From assembly GCF_949987515.2 (NCBI RefSeq), contig NC_082696.1:60892447-60956446 (forward strand): DNA of 64,000 nucleotides, written 5' to 3'. Source of the stretch: Delphinus delphis (Eukaryota; Chordata; Mammalia; Artiodactyla; Delphinidae). A program made the translations under genes and the position numbers. Under the pieces are notes generated by a model. It worked only from the letters and a program-made list of their open reading frames with translations. It was not told the origin of the DNA and made no database searches. Below, one piece after another: positions 46,239-59,180 of this stretch (positions are counted from its first letter, which is position 1; each line of letters starts with the position of its first letter).

Positions 46239-46404
46239 AAAACTCACTACTTTTTAAATGTATTTTATTTTGTCACACCCACAAAAGTTTAGTCAAGAAG
46301 CACAATGGCAGACTGATGTCGGATAACCACTATTATAGAGACATCTAAAATGCTGAGTGCATATTTTATTTGCACAAAGAGAGGTTAATCAAAGAAGCCT
46401 TAAT

Positions 46405-46580
46405 TAATACCTGTTGTAGGCTCTAACTCCCTAATTCTAATTCTAAATGAGAATAATAATAGGACCCACGTCATCGAGATTTTGTGAGAATTCAATGAAG
46501 TAATATACATAAAATTTTAAAACAGGGTCTGTCATACACAGTAAGAGCTCAATAAATGTTAGATATTGTTCTTATTGTCA
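46405..46580 (+). mobile_element. MIR SINE, 3' half
   Basis: 'gagaataataataggaccca', 'tttgtgagaattcaatgaag' and 'agtaagagctcaataaatgt' are the sense MIR 3' half in order. Confidence 0.8.
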
Positions 46581-46679
46581 AAGTAGGACTTAGGGTCTCA
46601 TTATTTCTAAGACTTGGTTAAACTCTAAAGTATCCATCTCTCAAATCCACATTAAATAACTCAAAAGGGAAAGAAAAGA

Positions 46680-46925
46680 ACCATCAAGAGACACTGAAAA
46701 CTCTAGTTAATGATACACCTGCTGAAGTGTACAGGTAAAGTGTGTGATGTCTCCAATTGACTTTGCATCCAAAACAGGAAGATGAAATCAATAGATACCC
46801 AAGCACAAAATAAATATAATATAATGCTACTTGTAAAATCTAGGTAGTGGGTGTATATAAAATTCCTTCAAATTTTCTATGTTTTACATATCTCAAAATA
46901 AGATGGAAAAAAAATTAAAGGATTT
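46680..46925 (+). mobile_element. Possible old L1-type 3' end
   Basis: 'aagtgtgtgatgtctccaat', 'aatctaggtagtgggtgtat' and 'tccttcaaattttctatgtt' resemble a 3' end of an old interspersed element common in mammals. The assignment is uncertain. Confidence 0.35.
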
Positions 46926-47424
46926 AAAATTTTAAAGAAACAATCTTAAAAATTTAAGCACCTATTCGTTAAAATAAGAAGCTACCAGATTTAGGCATCG
47001 TTCCTAACACCTATCTGGGGGTACCATATTTATATCTAAGGGCAGGATTTCTGCTGCTTGCCTCTAGATCCAGAATTGCTAGTTTTGATGGTGCCACTAT
47101 AGGCATAACCATGTTTGCCCTGACCCCCACTTCAGCCATGTGTCAGAGGTTGCAGGAGACCCTAGGTCCTGTGGACACAATGGGGCATCCAGCTCTGATT
47201 CAACCAGATTGAACCTGGGGACGTGTGGGCGTGAGCATGAGAGTTGTAAGTCGGTCTCCAGTCTGGAGTCAGGTTCTTGAAAAGTACAAATTTTGATGAT
47301 AATGCCCAAAAGAAATATTGCATTAGTAGCAAAAATGTGAAACAAAATGAAAACGTGCTAACTATACAACTTGCTACAAAACATCTGGCATGGTACAGTT
47401 TTATTCCTTTGTTAAAGAAAAATA

Positions 47425-47535
47425 AACATATATGTGTGTGTATGTGTTTGTATATATACCCACACAAATATATATACACAGATATGTATATATATACACA
47501 TATATAAACACATAAATATGTATATATCTATATAT
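47425..47535. repeat. TA/TG/CA simple-sequence tract
   Basis: Mixed 'tatgtgtg', 'tatata' and 'acacata' runs, AT-rich and likely length-variable. Confidence 0.85.
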
Positions 47536-48269
47536 TGGAAACCTAATGGCTCTGTGAAACTGTAACTATCTTATATTTTATATGTTGCTATTTTTCACAA
47601 TTATTTTCTCTTTATAATCTCAACCAAAATAGTGCTAAAGATTTTTTGTTTGTTTTCCCAACTGTTTGAGACATGTTATGGCGATTAAAACCTAAAGAAT
47701 AACTCAGTGTGAAATCAGAGCCAGTTATTGTTGAAATTATTGTAATGTCACCAGGAAAGAATTATAATTTTATTTTAGAAATAGAAAAAAGTACTTCAGA
47801 TGTTCAAAAAATCCAATTTTTAAAAAGAGAAAAATGGAAGTCAATTATGCAAATATTTGGCATTCTGTAGAAAGTTTCTAGATATTTTAGTGATATGTAT
47901 TCTTGTGGATGCCAACTATTTTATTTTTGATTGTCAAAATATGAAATACAACAGTGTATTCTTCCCTATGAGCAAATAATGAAGTGAAGGTCAATTTCAG
48001 TCAAAAAAAATTATGCTTTAATCTCTTGGACACTTCCAGTAAACCTTTTTTCTCAATTATCCATATAATAATTGCTGTTCTTTTCTTTATTTCCATAGAA
48101 ACATAATATCAGGGAAAATACTGTTCTTCAATGATATTTTTCCACAATAGGGTTAGGCTATGACAAGAAGAGACTCATCAGGATTAATAAGAGGTAGAAG
48201 TGGTGACTATAAATATATTAACAGATTGTTTAGTGTCCTATTCAAATAAAAAAAAAACATAGATCAGAG

Positions 48270-48420
48270 AAATTTGGAGCTAGAGATGCCCTTAGAAATG
48301 TGCTTTTATCAACGAGAAAACTAATGTCCAGGACTGTTAAAAGATGCACCTCTCAAGTCCGTCTCAGGGCCAGGTTAGTGGCAGAGTCACTTGGCCCAGT
48401 AATATATCTCCCACCCTATG
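48270..48420 (-). mobile_element. MIR-like ancient SINE fragment
   Basis: 'atcaacgagaaaactaatgt', 'ccaggactgttaaaagatgc' and 'ccaggttagtggcagagtca' resemble the reverse complement of a MIR core. Confidence 0.55.
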
Positions 48421-48714
48421 CGGCCAATGCCTCTGCAGGGTTGCCATTATTTTACTATGCAGAAACATGACTTCGGAAGGAAAACCATATGAAAATCATT
48501 TATCTTAATATGGATAGATGTCTGTTTATATTCAGGGACTAGCAACAAGGTAATATTTAATTTTGACTCATTTATACAAGGTATATGCAATTTACATACA
48601 GATTATAAATCGTAAATCATATATTGTACAAAGCACAATAGAGAAGAACTAAGAGTGATAGAGAATCCTTCTCCCTGTTTTTTGGGGGCTTGAGAACAGT
48701 TAAATAAGAATTCA

Positions 48715-48870
48715 GTGCATCAAATATTCATTTTGTCAGACACTTTGGTGGTTGCTTCCTGGTACACATAAACCCTGCCCTCAAGAAGTTGGCAATCTAC
48801 TAGATGGGAAAGATACAGGTGTAGACAGAGTGTTTAGAGACTTGTGTTTTGCAAGATTGGCCAGGGGAGT
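48715..48870 (-). mobile_element. LINE-2 3' region, antisense, fragment
   Basis: 'gtgcatcaaatattcatttt', 'aaccctgccctcaagaagtt' and 'gcaatctactagatgggaaa' match the reverse complement of the L2 3' end. Confidence 0.6.
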
Positions 48871-49139
48871 GAAAACTGGAGAGAGGAATAGGCAGACATT
48901 AGGATGCACACCCGCCAAGTACAGGGGAAAGAAGCAGGAAGACTAAGGAACTGGGCTACAGCTGGCGGAGGAGTGGGCAGTTGCAGCAGGCAAAGAGCAA
49001 ACACTTTGGTTCAAAACCTGAGAATTCTGGTGGATCAGTTTCTCCTCTTCCACCTCTCACTATACCTTCTACAGATTAAAAGCAAGGAAAAATGATAAAG
49101 TTCAAGTACAGAGAAAGTGCTTTAACATCAACCCCAACG

Positions 49140-49690
49140 AATTTGACCCCCTTCCGGTATCTTTTTAAATGTCACCACCAAGCCAAAACCAGGAAATAAT
49201 CAGAGATTGATTGCTCCTTGACCTTCAACCCCACATTGCATCATTCAAGTTCCAATGATACTACCTCCAAAATAGGTATTTGTTACATGGACACTCCTCC
49301 ATCCACACTGCACCACTCTCATCCTCCTCATTTCTTTCATTTGGAGTACTGTATCTGGGTTTACCCTGTCTACCACTCTACTCTGTTTCCCAGGAGCCTA
49401 CAGAATTGGAGTCGTCACCTGCAGTATAAAATTTAAGATCAACTGCCTGTCACTAAAGGTATTTTGTGATCTGATCCTTATCTGTATCACCTTACCTCCC
49501 ACCACTTCCTTTCCTTTTCTACTTCTGTCTTTTTTCTCCAAGAACATTGAATACTTGTAGTTCCAGGAACATGCCATGGCTTTGCACTGCTGTGCCTTTT
49601 CACTTTTGGACTACCAGCTGTAGGCAATGTTCTATTTAGACCACATGACTGCACTAGCGACTTGATAGATAAATAAATGAATTTATTGTT
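49140..49690 (+). mobile_element. LINE-2-like relic
   Basis: 'aggtattttgtgatctgatc', 'accacttcctttccttttct' and 'ttgcactgctgtgccttttc' follow the sense order of L2. Strongly diverged. The reverse-strand frame at 49487-49708 is a shadow. Confidence 0.55.
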
Positions 49691-50154
49691 GTCCTTCTCC
49701 GTTGGCATTTTTCAGGATCTCAAATAGTATGTGTTTTGTTCTCCTAAATGAACCTTAGATACATGGACCATTTAAACAAGTATGTATAGGCATTATGTTA
49801 TGAACTTGAATAACAAGGACAAATCATTTATAATCGCTGCTTAACAAGATAATGTACAATATTCTGAACAAGTTAAAATTTTTAAATATCTTATTTAAGG
49901 TCACAGTACATAGAATGATGTATTAATTATTGGTACATGGCATGTAACGTAAATCTGATAAATATTTGAAACTAAAAAGGAAAGAAAGTAGGAAAGGAAG
50001 CAAGCAAGAAGGAGAGGAAGAGACAGAGAAATACTTTGAATTCAAAAGTCCAAGAGGTATGATCTTCCCACATATTTTTAATCCAAAAACCCCTTGTACA
50101 GATAATATTTTATAAGAAACCCAATATGTAAAGGAAATATATTATTTATTCCAT

Positions 50155-50640
50155 TAGGTCTACACATACTTATTGATCATGTGCTAATGCTTGGACTGTG
50201 TTAGGTGACAGAGATATAGCAAAGAACAAGATTGCTCTCCTCTTGGAGCTTAACGTGTAGCAGTGAAGACAGATAATAAACAAGAGAAACTTTCAAATGG
50301 TGTAAGTAATATGAACATGACAGAACAGGATATTGTGACTGAGACAGGGAGTTTGGCTACTTTTGATACAGTGATTAAGACCTCCTCTGTGAAGAGGAAG
50401 TAATGCTTGAGTTGAGACCCAGATACATGAAGAGGAACCCAGACAGAGAGAATATCACATGCACAGGCCCTGTAGTGAAAACAAACTTGTCAAGTTCAAG
50501 AAATGGAATGAACAAAAATGAGGAAAAGGGTAAATGGTATTAAATGAGGATGGAGTGTTAGGTCCAGTGATTAAAGGGACTTAGAGGCATGTTAATGAAC
50601 TGATGGGAAGCTAGTGGAGAGTAGGCAGTAAGCATGGACA
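50155..50640 (-). mobile_element. LINE-2 3' region, antisense
   Basis: 'acttattgatcatgtgctaa', 'gctctcctcttggagcttaa', 'aagacctcctctgtgaagag', 'acatgcacaggccctgtagt' and 'ctgatgggaagctagtgga' follow reverse-complement L2 in order. Confidence 0.75.
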
Positions 50641-50814
50641 TGACTGTTGTTGAAGAAGGGGTGAGTCACCACCACAAACTCTGAGGGCTGAGAAGTTCCT
50701 CCATGTTTCATGCCTGCAATTCACATAATTGGCACTAGCTGAACTCCCTCACCTTGGTTTCAATCAATGGCATATATAATGTGGTGCTCAGTTCAATTAA
50801 AAAAGCATTTCCTC

Positions 50815-52107
50815 TCTATAATATAGGTCTTGGCAATGGTTAATTGAATTTGATGACAAAATCAGAGGCATCAAAAGCAAAAATGAACAAGTAGGATTAC
50901 ATCAAACTAAAAAGCTTCTTCACAACAAAGGAAACCATCCATAAAATGAAAAGACAACCTATGGAAAGGGAAAAAATGTTTGCAAATCATATATCTGATA
51001 AGGGGTTAATATCTAAAATATATAAGAAACTTATACAAACTCAATAGCAAACAAAAACCAAAAACAAACCCAAAAAACACTAATCTGATTTTTAAAAAGT
51101 CAGAGGATCTAAACAGACATTTTTCCAAAGAAGAAATATAAATGGTCAACAGGTATATGAAAAGGGGCTTGACATCACTAATCATCAGAGAAATGCAAAT
51201 CAAAACCACAATGAGATACCACCTCACACCTGTTAAAATGGCTATCATCCAAATGATAAGAGATAACAAGTTTGTATAAGGATGTGGAGAAAAGGGAATC
51301 CTTGGGCACTGTTGGTGGGAATGTAAATTGTTATAGCCAGGATGGAAAATAGCATGGAGAGCCCTCAAAAAATTTTTAAAAATTACCATATGATCCAGCA
51401 ATCCACTTTTGGGTATATACCTAAAAGAAATGAAAACTGGATATCTAACAGATTTCTGCACTCATATGTTCACAGCAGCATTATTCACAATAGGCAAGAT
51501 AGCAAAACAACCTAACTGTCCATTGAGGGTTGAATGGATAAAGAAGATGTCATACACACACATGCACAGTGGAATATTATTCAGCCATGAAGGAGAAGAA
51601 AATTCTCACTCCTTGCATTTACAACAACATGGATGAAACTTGAGGGCATTATGTTAAGTGATATAAGTCAGACAGAGAAAGACAAATACTGCATGGTATG
51701 ATTTATAATATGTGGAATCTTAAACAATATATTAAGATTAAAACTCATAGAAACAGAGAGTAGAAAAATGATTGCCAGGGACTAGGTGGATGGGAGATAT
51801 AGGGAGAAGTTGGTAAAAGGCACAAACTTTCAGCTATTAGAGGAATAAAGTCTGAGAACCTAAAGTATAACATGCTGACTATAGTTGATAACACTGAATT
51901 ATATAATTGAAATTTGCTAAAAGAGTAGAACTTAAATGCTTTCACCACAAAAAAAAAGAAAGAAAAGATAAATATGTGAGGTGATGGGTGTGTTAAATAA
52001 CTATGGTGGGAATCCTTTCACAATGTACAGGTATATCAAGTCACCACAATGTATACTTTAAATATCTTGCAATTTTGTCAATTATACCCAAATAAAGCTG
52101 AAAAAAC
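50815..52107 (+). mobile_element. LINE-1 3' end, 5' truncated
   Basis: Sense L1 ORF2 C-terminal region and 3' UTR: 'aagtaggattacatcaaact', 'aaaagacaacctatggaaag', 'atgagataccacctcacacc', 'atggataaagaagatgtcat', and the end 'attatacccaaataaagctg' with a short A tail. The 151-codon reverse frame at 51006-51461 is the antisense of L1, not a gene. It has frameshifts and is of medium age. Confidence 0.9.
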
Positions 52108-52114
52108 AAACATT

Positions 52115-52685
52115 CCATATGCACCTACTATGTGCCCATCACTGAGCTTAGGGATAGGGATACAAAGATGAAAACATGGTTCTTGTCTTATTATACAATG
52201 TAGAGGGAAAGACAGGCACAGTTAACATAATTTTAGAATAATACATTAACTGCTATGGTAGAGATATTGAAAACCTGGGGTGAGGATCAATTATCCCAGG
52301 CTGGTTGTTTGTGGAAGTGTTCCTGGAAGAGGTAATAGCTTAGTTTTGAATTAATTAACCAGGCCAAGAAGGGAGCTACATGTACAAAGAGAGTATAAGC
52401 TAAAGAAAAGAAAAACATTTTCATATAGATGAGTGCAAGGAAAAACTTTCAAGTCAGTATTACTATAGCTTAAAATATGAACTGAGGACCAGTGGGAGAT
52501 GAGATTTGGGACATAAACTAGAAACAGATCAGGAAAGGTTTCAAGGCCACTTCAAGCTGTTCAAACACTATCCTGAGGTCAATTAGAAGCCACTGATGGA
52601 TGTTGAAGAGCAGACTGGACCTAGTCAGATTTGCAATTTAAATAGATCTCTGGCAGCTGATGGGGAACATCTTGGACATATTTTT
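52115..52685 (-). mobile_element. LINE-2 3' region, antisense
   Basis: 'gcacctactatgtgcccatc', 'gggatacaaagatgaaaaca', 'ttcctggaagaggtaatagc' and 'gaccagtgggagatgagat' followed by 'aagccactgatggatgttga' match reverse-complement L2. Confidence 0.78.
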
Positions 52686-52689
52686 TTTC

Positions 52690-53940
52690 CCCAGCTACTA
52701 TTCTTGAAAGAGAACTGCTTTTCTAGAAATGCCAAACCTCTTCTGAATTCTTTAAATAGCATTCAACTATGATAGAACAGTTTTAAAGAGACTTACCTAA
52801 TATTTTCCTCATAGTCTCCAACATTTCTCCTTTTCCAAATTAACTTTATAGTTTAGATGGATAATGAATGGCAAAGAGGGAAAATAAAAAAGTGGTTGTT
52901 TGCCTTATTAGCCAGACATTCTGCTAACAGAAGCCTGAGATGTCCTTAGTTTTCTAATATTACTTAGAAAACTGTCTTCGATTCCAAGATAGAGTGAATT
53001 CATCTGACCCAGATATGACATGGGATCCTCTGTGATGAATATCTGCAATCTTTTTGCACCTTTCCTCTGAACAATTTTACTCCTCTTCTGATTTGATTCT
53101 ATAATTGGTACTTAAATAGAAAACCACACCTTCTTAAAACTCTTATGACTATAAATTTTGCATTTCTTTTATCTGAAAGTGTCCATTGTTATCTTAAACA
53201 TCTTACTAGTCCATTGACTTTTAGGCAAGGCATGGAAGCATTGCTCTCTGTCTGTTCAAGGGCACCATCCACCCATGGTGAGGTGGTAACCCGTGTATGC
53301 TTCAAGCATCTGTTTTAGGCCCTAATTAGCTATCTTATCTGGAAACTTCTAACACCTTTAGAATCATAGCCCAGAGTAAAGTCTTGGTCAGTATTGATAT
53401 GCAGGTTTCACTGATATTATAAATCCATTATTAAACTACTGTACCAGTCACCTCACACATCACTGGAGTAATTCTTTTAAGAACCTGTAATTCTGCCATT
53501 CTGTCCTCATAATTAGGCATAAATGGCTAATGAAAACATCATTGTATAGTTTGTGAGTACATTTCTCTGAAGATTCAAAGATTTGTTTTTCATTTTCAAC
53601 ATTTAACAATTGATTTTTTTCACACTAGAGGCTAGTTAATTGAGCATTTGCATAGTTTTATCCAGATAGAGATAAAGGTAAATTGAGGGGTTCATCTTTA
53701 AATTCTGTCCCTTTTCTGTTTCTCCACCTTCTTCCATATCAAAGCCATTAAATCTCATTGATACCACAGTTTCTCCTCCAATCTATGCCAAGACCAAGTA
53801 TGCTTTTCCCTAGAAGAAAAAAAAAATTTTAAAAAACCTACCTCATTTGCATGAATGTGCTCATATTCACCTGTTTATTTGTTCCTTCATTATTTCATTC
53901 ATTTACTGAATTATTAAACCTTCATCCTCTCTAATCATCA
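52690..53940. other. No recognised feature
   Basis: Apparently unique sequence with short frames only. Confidence 0.45.
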
Positions 53941-53944
53941 CTTG

Positions 53945-54130
53945 AAAGACAATCTAGTACCACTGAAAGCCCCTGGTCTAGGCACCAGAGACCTGGATGC
54001 AAGCAAGTCCTAGCTTTGATTAATTGAGCCAGAGCATTTAACCTCCTTAGAACTTGGTTCACTCATCTAAAAATGGAACAGATTAAATCAGTTGCCCCTT
54101 ATCTTAATTAGGTCATAGGCCTCCTGCAGA
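53945..54130 (+). mobile_element. MIR-type SINE
   Basis: 'aatctagtaccactgaaagc', 'gcaagtcctagctttgatta' and 'tttaacctccttagaacttg' then 'actcatctaaaaatggaac' follow the sense order of a MIR. Confidence 0.7.
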
Positions 54131-54309
54131 ATCTGATAACTATGAACTCACTCTCCAGAAAAGAAAAAAATGCTCATATCCATATACCTATAAAATTTTG
54201 CATTTGATTCCTTGAGACTCATGGAATTTTAAAACCTGTGTATGAACATGGGAGATTCATAGGCTCCTGGTTAGGAGCCATTGAAGTAGATGGTCTTTGC
54301 CTTCAGAGT

Positions 54310-54475
54310 TCCATAGAGCCTTGCTCTACAAAGTGTAGTTCACAGAGTAGCAGTTCACCTAGGAGTTCCCTGTAAATCCCAGGTCCTGCCTCAGGCCTAC
54401 TGAATAAGAATTTGCATCTTAACAGTATCTTTAGGTGATTCATATGGACATTAAAATTTGAGAAGCACAGTTATC
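54310..54475. mobile_element. hAT-Charlie MITE (MER5/MER20-like)
   Basis: 'gctctacaaagtgtagttca', 'ggcctactgaataagaattt' and 'tttaggtgattcatatggac' then 'aaaatttgagaagcacag' match the body and end of a MER5/MER20-type element. Non-coding fossil. Confidence 0.72.
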
Positions 54476-54831
54476 AAGTTTGGTTTAAATAAATTTCATG
54501 TAAAAGCAGAAAGGAGGATGATGATGGTTAGAATGGATTAGAGGTGCTTTCCTCTCTCATCTTCTTCAAGATGTCTCAAAATACAAACCACAGCAAGGAT
54601 TATTAATCACAGACTCTGGATCCGTGAAGAACCTTCCAATAAAAGAAACTTAAGATCCTGGATTTTGTTTTATTCATGGAAGAAGCGTTTATTTATGTTA
54701 TGATGTTTGTGTTAATGATAATCATGATTAAATACATATGGTATTTGGGGAAGCTATCACCACTAATGGCCCCACTGACAAAATAGAAAGAGGAAAATCA
54801 AAAAGTTAGTTTGGCTGTATAAAAGTAATTC

Positions 54832-55033
54832 CTTTTTTTTTGCGGTACGCGGGCCTCTCACTGTTGTGGCCTCTCCCGTTGCAGAGCACAGGCTCCGGAC
54901 ATGCAGGCTCAGCGGCCATGGCTCAAGGGCCCAGCCGCTCCGCGGCACGTGGGATCCTCCCGGACCGGGGCACGAACCCGTGTCCCCTGCATCGGCAGGC
55001 GGACTCTCAACCACTGCGCCACCAGGGAAGCCC
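54832..55033 (-). mobile_element. CHR-type SINE, short form, antisense
   Basis: T run, 'gggcctctcactgttgtggc', and the closing 'accagggaagccc' mirror the copy at 46030. The duplication 'aaaagtaattc' (54821-54831 and 55034-55044) flanks it. The reverse complement of the B box lies near 54970. Open frames on either strand across it come from the SINE. Confidence 0.95.
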
Positions 55034-55044
55034 AAAAGTAATTC

Positions 55045-58000
55045 TTAATGACAGTCATTTATGTGAATGACAACATTTATGCCTAATAAGTATGCAGTGT
55101 AGTAATATTATGAAATCCATAGACAGATTCAATGTTTTAGATTAACATTGCTGTAGATTTTATTTAATTATAGTGGCAAATCTTAGAGATACATTTAGTC
55201 TTCATAATTTGCTACTCTTGCAGCATATAAATCTACTCAGAACCTTTCCAAATTAGGGCAAATATTAGTTTAAAAAGGACATGTTGAAGATGAAAGTTAG
55301 TTTTTTATATAAAGCTATTTAGTATTTATATAAGATCTTTATTCTGAAGTGTAAATGTTTTGGTTCAAACATATAAAAGAAATTTAAAGCCACAGGTATT
55401 CATTTGCAGATGTTAAACTTGAATTTTGACATTATATCTGCCTAAAATTGAGGTAACTTTTAAAGTGCTCCTAGGTAGATGCCACATTGGTCTACAAGAC
55501 TGTGAGCTCCTGTATTTCCAAAATGACTTCTTAAAATGGAAGAAACTAAACGTATTAGAAGCATGGGAGAAATAGGGACTAAGGGATAAGAGGAAAACAA
55601 TTAAGGTAAAGAGGAAATAAAGTTATGGGTGGCAAAGGAGACAGATAATTTATGCATGGACCTTCATGCATAAATGCAGAGTGACATTTACTGAGCCAAG
55701 AAAGACAGAGGAGGAAATAAGATGTTTTTAAAGTGTTCATGAATCTTTTGTCATACAAATAATAGTCAGTCAATAATGTTCCATAATTAAATCCCTCCCT
55801 CCTCCTTCACCTTCCCTCTCTCCAGTCTCAAGGGCATAACATATTAGAGAAGATGGCTGTATCATTTTATTTCCAATAAAGATTTCTATCTGTAGTAACT
55901 CTATGAGCTTATGTGAGTTGAGTTGATGGTTACTCATCCCTCTCTGATCAGAGCTTTTAGAAAACTACAGCTCATTTGCCTATGCTCTTTTATTTAAGTC
56001 TTGCTTATCTCCTCTTATCTAAGCCACCAGTACCTCCTAATTTCTAACCCATTTATCTCATGTTTCTGCTTTGTAAGTAAGGGGCAGTTGCTGCCAAAAC
56101 AGATCTTTCTTAAAAATTTAAAAGTTGAAAAAGCAAGAAAAATAAGGCTAATTTCTCTTACTTCAACTCTAGTTAAGAGTTTTTAGAACTCTCTTTGCAC
56201 CTCTTAAACAAGCACACTGAGTTCAGTATAAGGGCAAGGTTTGGGTCCAGGGAGGCAAAAGTAAAAGGATGTAGCTGGTGGTTTCCTAATCACAGAATGA
56301 AACTGCCCTTATGAATAGTAAGCATCTGGTAAAGAGCCATTCTGTTCTGTTGCATCTTAAATTGAGTCATGCCAGTTTATTCATTTGCTAATCCAAGTCA
56401 TTTATCTTGCACTGAAACTTTCACATACTAGTATAATAGATGTTTGTGGAATAAAGACAATAATTTTAGCAAATGATGTGAGAACATGCACTGTTCTACA
56501 TGAATTATATTTTACAGTCCATTTAGATGTCGATTTATTATTTTTTCTACATTTTTTGCTCTGTAGATTTGATTTCATATTGGATATAATTTCCTAGGTA
56601 AAGCAGGGACTAAGTGAATAATAGAGTTTTATAGCGCCTAACAATAATGTCACGTACAATTATCTTTTAATAACTGTTATAATGATGATGTACTCCTCTA
56701 CCACTTTTAATAATTATAATGATGATCTATTTCTACCCCTTCTAAAGTAGATGCAGAGATTGCCTCTGCTCCTGGGGCTGCTTCATTCTGAGGGCTGATG
56801 TGCTCAAAGAAGGAACAGAAGAAAAGAATGAATCCACAAGGATCAAGAACTAAGATGGAAATTAGAAGAGAATACTGAAAAAATACTACAAACAAGTCAG
56901 ATTTACCTTGTTCATCTAGCTTTGTATAGGGTTTATCTTTCATGTCTTTTTGTTTGTCCCATGGGTTCCCCTCCCAAGTTGAAAGTATTTGTGTTTGTCT
57001 TTATAGCAAATTTAGGAATTGACATTTTCTGAATTTCAAATATTTAAATAAGTTAGGCATGCCTATGTGTGTGTATCTATGTACCTGTGTATATGTTTAC
57101 TGATGTGTGTTTTTATGTGTAAGTATATTTTCAAGTATATGTATTGCCTTGGCATGAGAGTATATTTATGTGTATTTATTCATTCGGCAGTTTCTGTTTG
57201 TATGTACATAATATCTACATGTGTATACATATGTCTGTATTTTGATGTATCAGAAGACACATAAATTTAAGAAAGTACATAGCTCATCTATACAATTGTT
57301 TGGTTTGAAAAAATGAACTTTCTAGTACATTCTGGACTCTTTATACCTCGTGTATGTCAATAAACATTTCATGTGCTTCAGGAGAATAATTATGGGATAA
57401 AGAGAAATTGACTTTGGACAGTTTTCCAAGGATTTGGACAATTTTCAGACTAGGTAACTATGACTTGTATGTTTTCTGGACCTTGCTGTTTCAATTGAAT
57501 GAAGAGTCCTTTCCTTTTATAAGCAATTTTTATTTTGTCTGTGGGTTGCTATACCCTGTTTTAGAGGTGGCTCTGTCTCAACAGCCGGAAAAATGCTCTT
57601 ATGCAATAGAAGTTCACTGTTTAGCAACTTTAATTAGTGATCAAGAAGTTCTCAATGAGTCTTAAAAGGAAGGTCATGTAAGCTAAAAGTATTACAATTA
57701 CTTTTTCTTCCATAAAATTCAACCTAACATATTCAAAATCTTAGAACAAAGCTTAGCAATGGTTATGAAACTACTGATAATAAATGGGCTTTCAATATTT
57801 TTCATACTTTTACCAGCAGAGCAGTTTGCTTTTAAACTTTTCTTTTTATCTGCATAAAGTATAATTAATTATACAGAGTTTCAACTCCCATTGTAGAGAG
57901 CTGAAAACCACATGTAATTGTTCTTAATAGGTTGGATTCTTTCCCTGGTTAGCAGCATAAAAACTTCTTTTCCGGGAATCACAGAATTGTCATGCCGAGT

Positions 58001-59180
58001 TGAACAGGATGCAAATCTGGCCTGAAGTTTTCTTACAATTGCTGTAATAATATGTACTGTTCATCTACTCCTCAGGTTGCCATTAAGAATAAAAGCATAT
58101 TACCTCAGTAGGATGCTATTATCTCTTTGGTTATGCAGCCTGCCTACAGATAGGGCCTGCCTTAAATTGGGAACCTGAAAATACTGTGAGACCACATGGA
58201 CATGGAGATAATCATGAAGTGACTCCCAATTTTCATACTTGGTTAAGAACAGACAGATCTGAATGGAGGAAACATGGCTAAATTTTACTGCCTACTTTTA
58301 TGTGTAAAATATGCTGTAAATTTCCCCCACTGCATTTATTTTTACATTGAAATTTCTAACTTATATTTTCATAGATTCTTTTCAACTAGGTATCAAGGCA
58401 AGTACAATGTAATGAAGAACTACTGTACTTTAGATTTATTCAGATATTTAATATACAATATACAAACATGTCCAAGTATATGTGTCCCTTCCTTCCTTCC
58501 TTCTCTACTACCCATCATCTTTCTAGTTGCTCCTTACTTTGCTACAAATTTAAATACATTATCAGAAAAAAAAAACTTTTACTGACCAAATAGGGTAGGA
58601 GACATGAAATTCATTCATAAATTAAATCATATAATTAAAAATATATGTAATGTAAGTCTCTTTATAGTCATTAGGGACAGAAATTTGACTCAACTTCCTA
58701 GCAACCATTGAAAAAGAAAATTACTCATTCAATATGATCAGTAATAAAATCAGTATGACTCCTCTGAAAAACAAAGTGAGAAACATTTATAGTAGATCAT
58801 CATAAAAGGACCCTGTGTAATGTAGTAAACTGGGTTTTTCATAACATCTTTGTTTTAAATTCAACAATACGTTTCATAGAGCTTAATGGAGACTGAAAAC
58901 ATAACGGTAAAGCATAGTTCAGTGAAATCAGTTCTGGAAGAGGCAAGAACAATGTTATCCCTGGTGCATAGGTCTCAAATTTAGAACATCTAAGGCAGGA
59001 TTGGAAATTGAAAAGGCATCAGCCAAGTTTGGCCATAGATCTATTTCATTCATCTTATTTTTATTTAGTTAGTTTGCATGTCTAGGGATCAGTGTTTCTC
59101 AAACTAATTGTAGTGAAATGCTAGTTTCATTTTTAAGTTTCCTACCCATCATGAATCAGTTGTTTTGTAAAATATAATAA
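55045..59180. other. Mostly unrecognised, apparently unique sequence
   Basis: About 4 kb where I can name only simple sequence: a TG/TA-rich tract at 57060-57250 and a short 'ccttccttccttcc' run near 58490. An approximate repeat of 'taataa..ataatgatgat' lies at 56668-56690 and 56707-56728. The 103-codon frame at 58274-58585 has no recognisable domain. Confidence 0.4.
57060..57250. repeat. TG/TA-rich simple-sequence tract
   Basis: Imperfect 'tgtgtatatg', 'tatgtgtg' and similar units. The 65-codon frame 57067-57264 is just the translation of this repeat. Confidence 0.85.

Noticed and set aside
51006..51461. 151-codon reverse-strand open frame
   Set aside because: It lies entirely over a sense L1 3' region and translates its antisense strand; no independent gene evidence.
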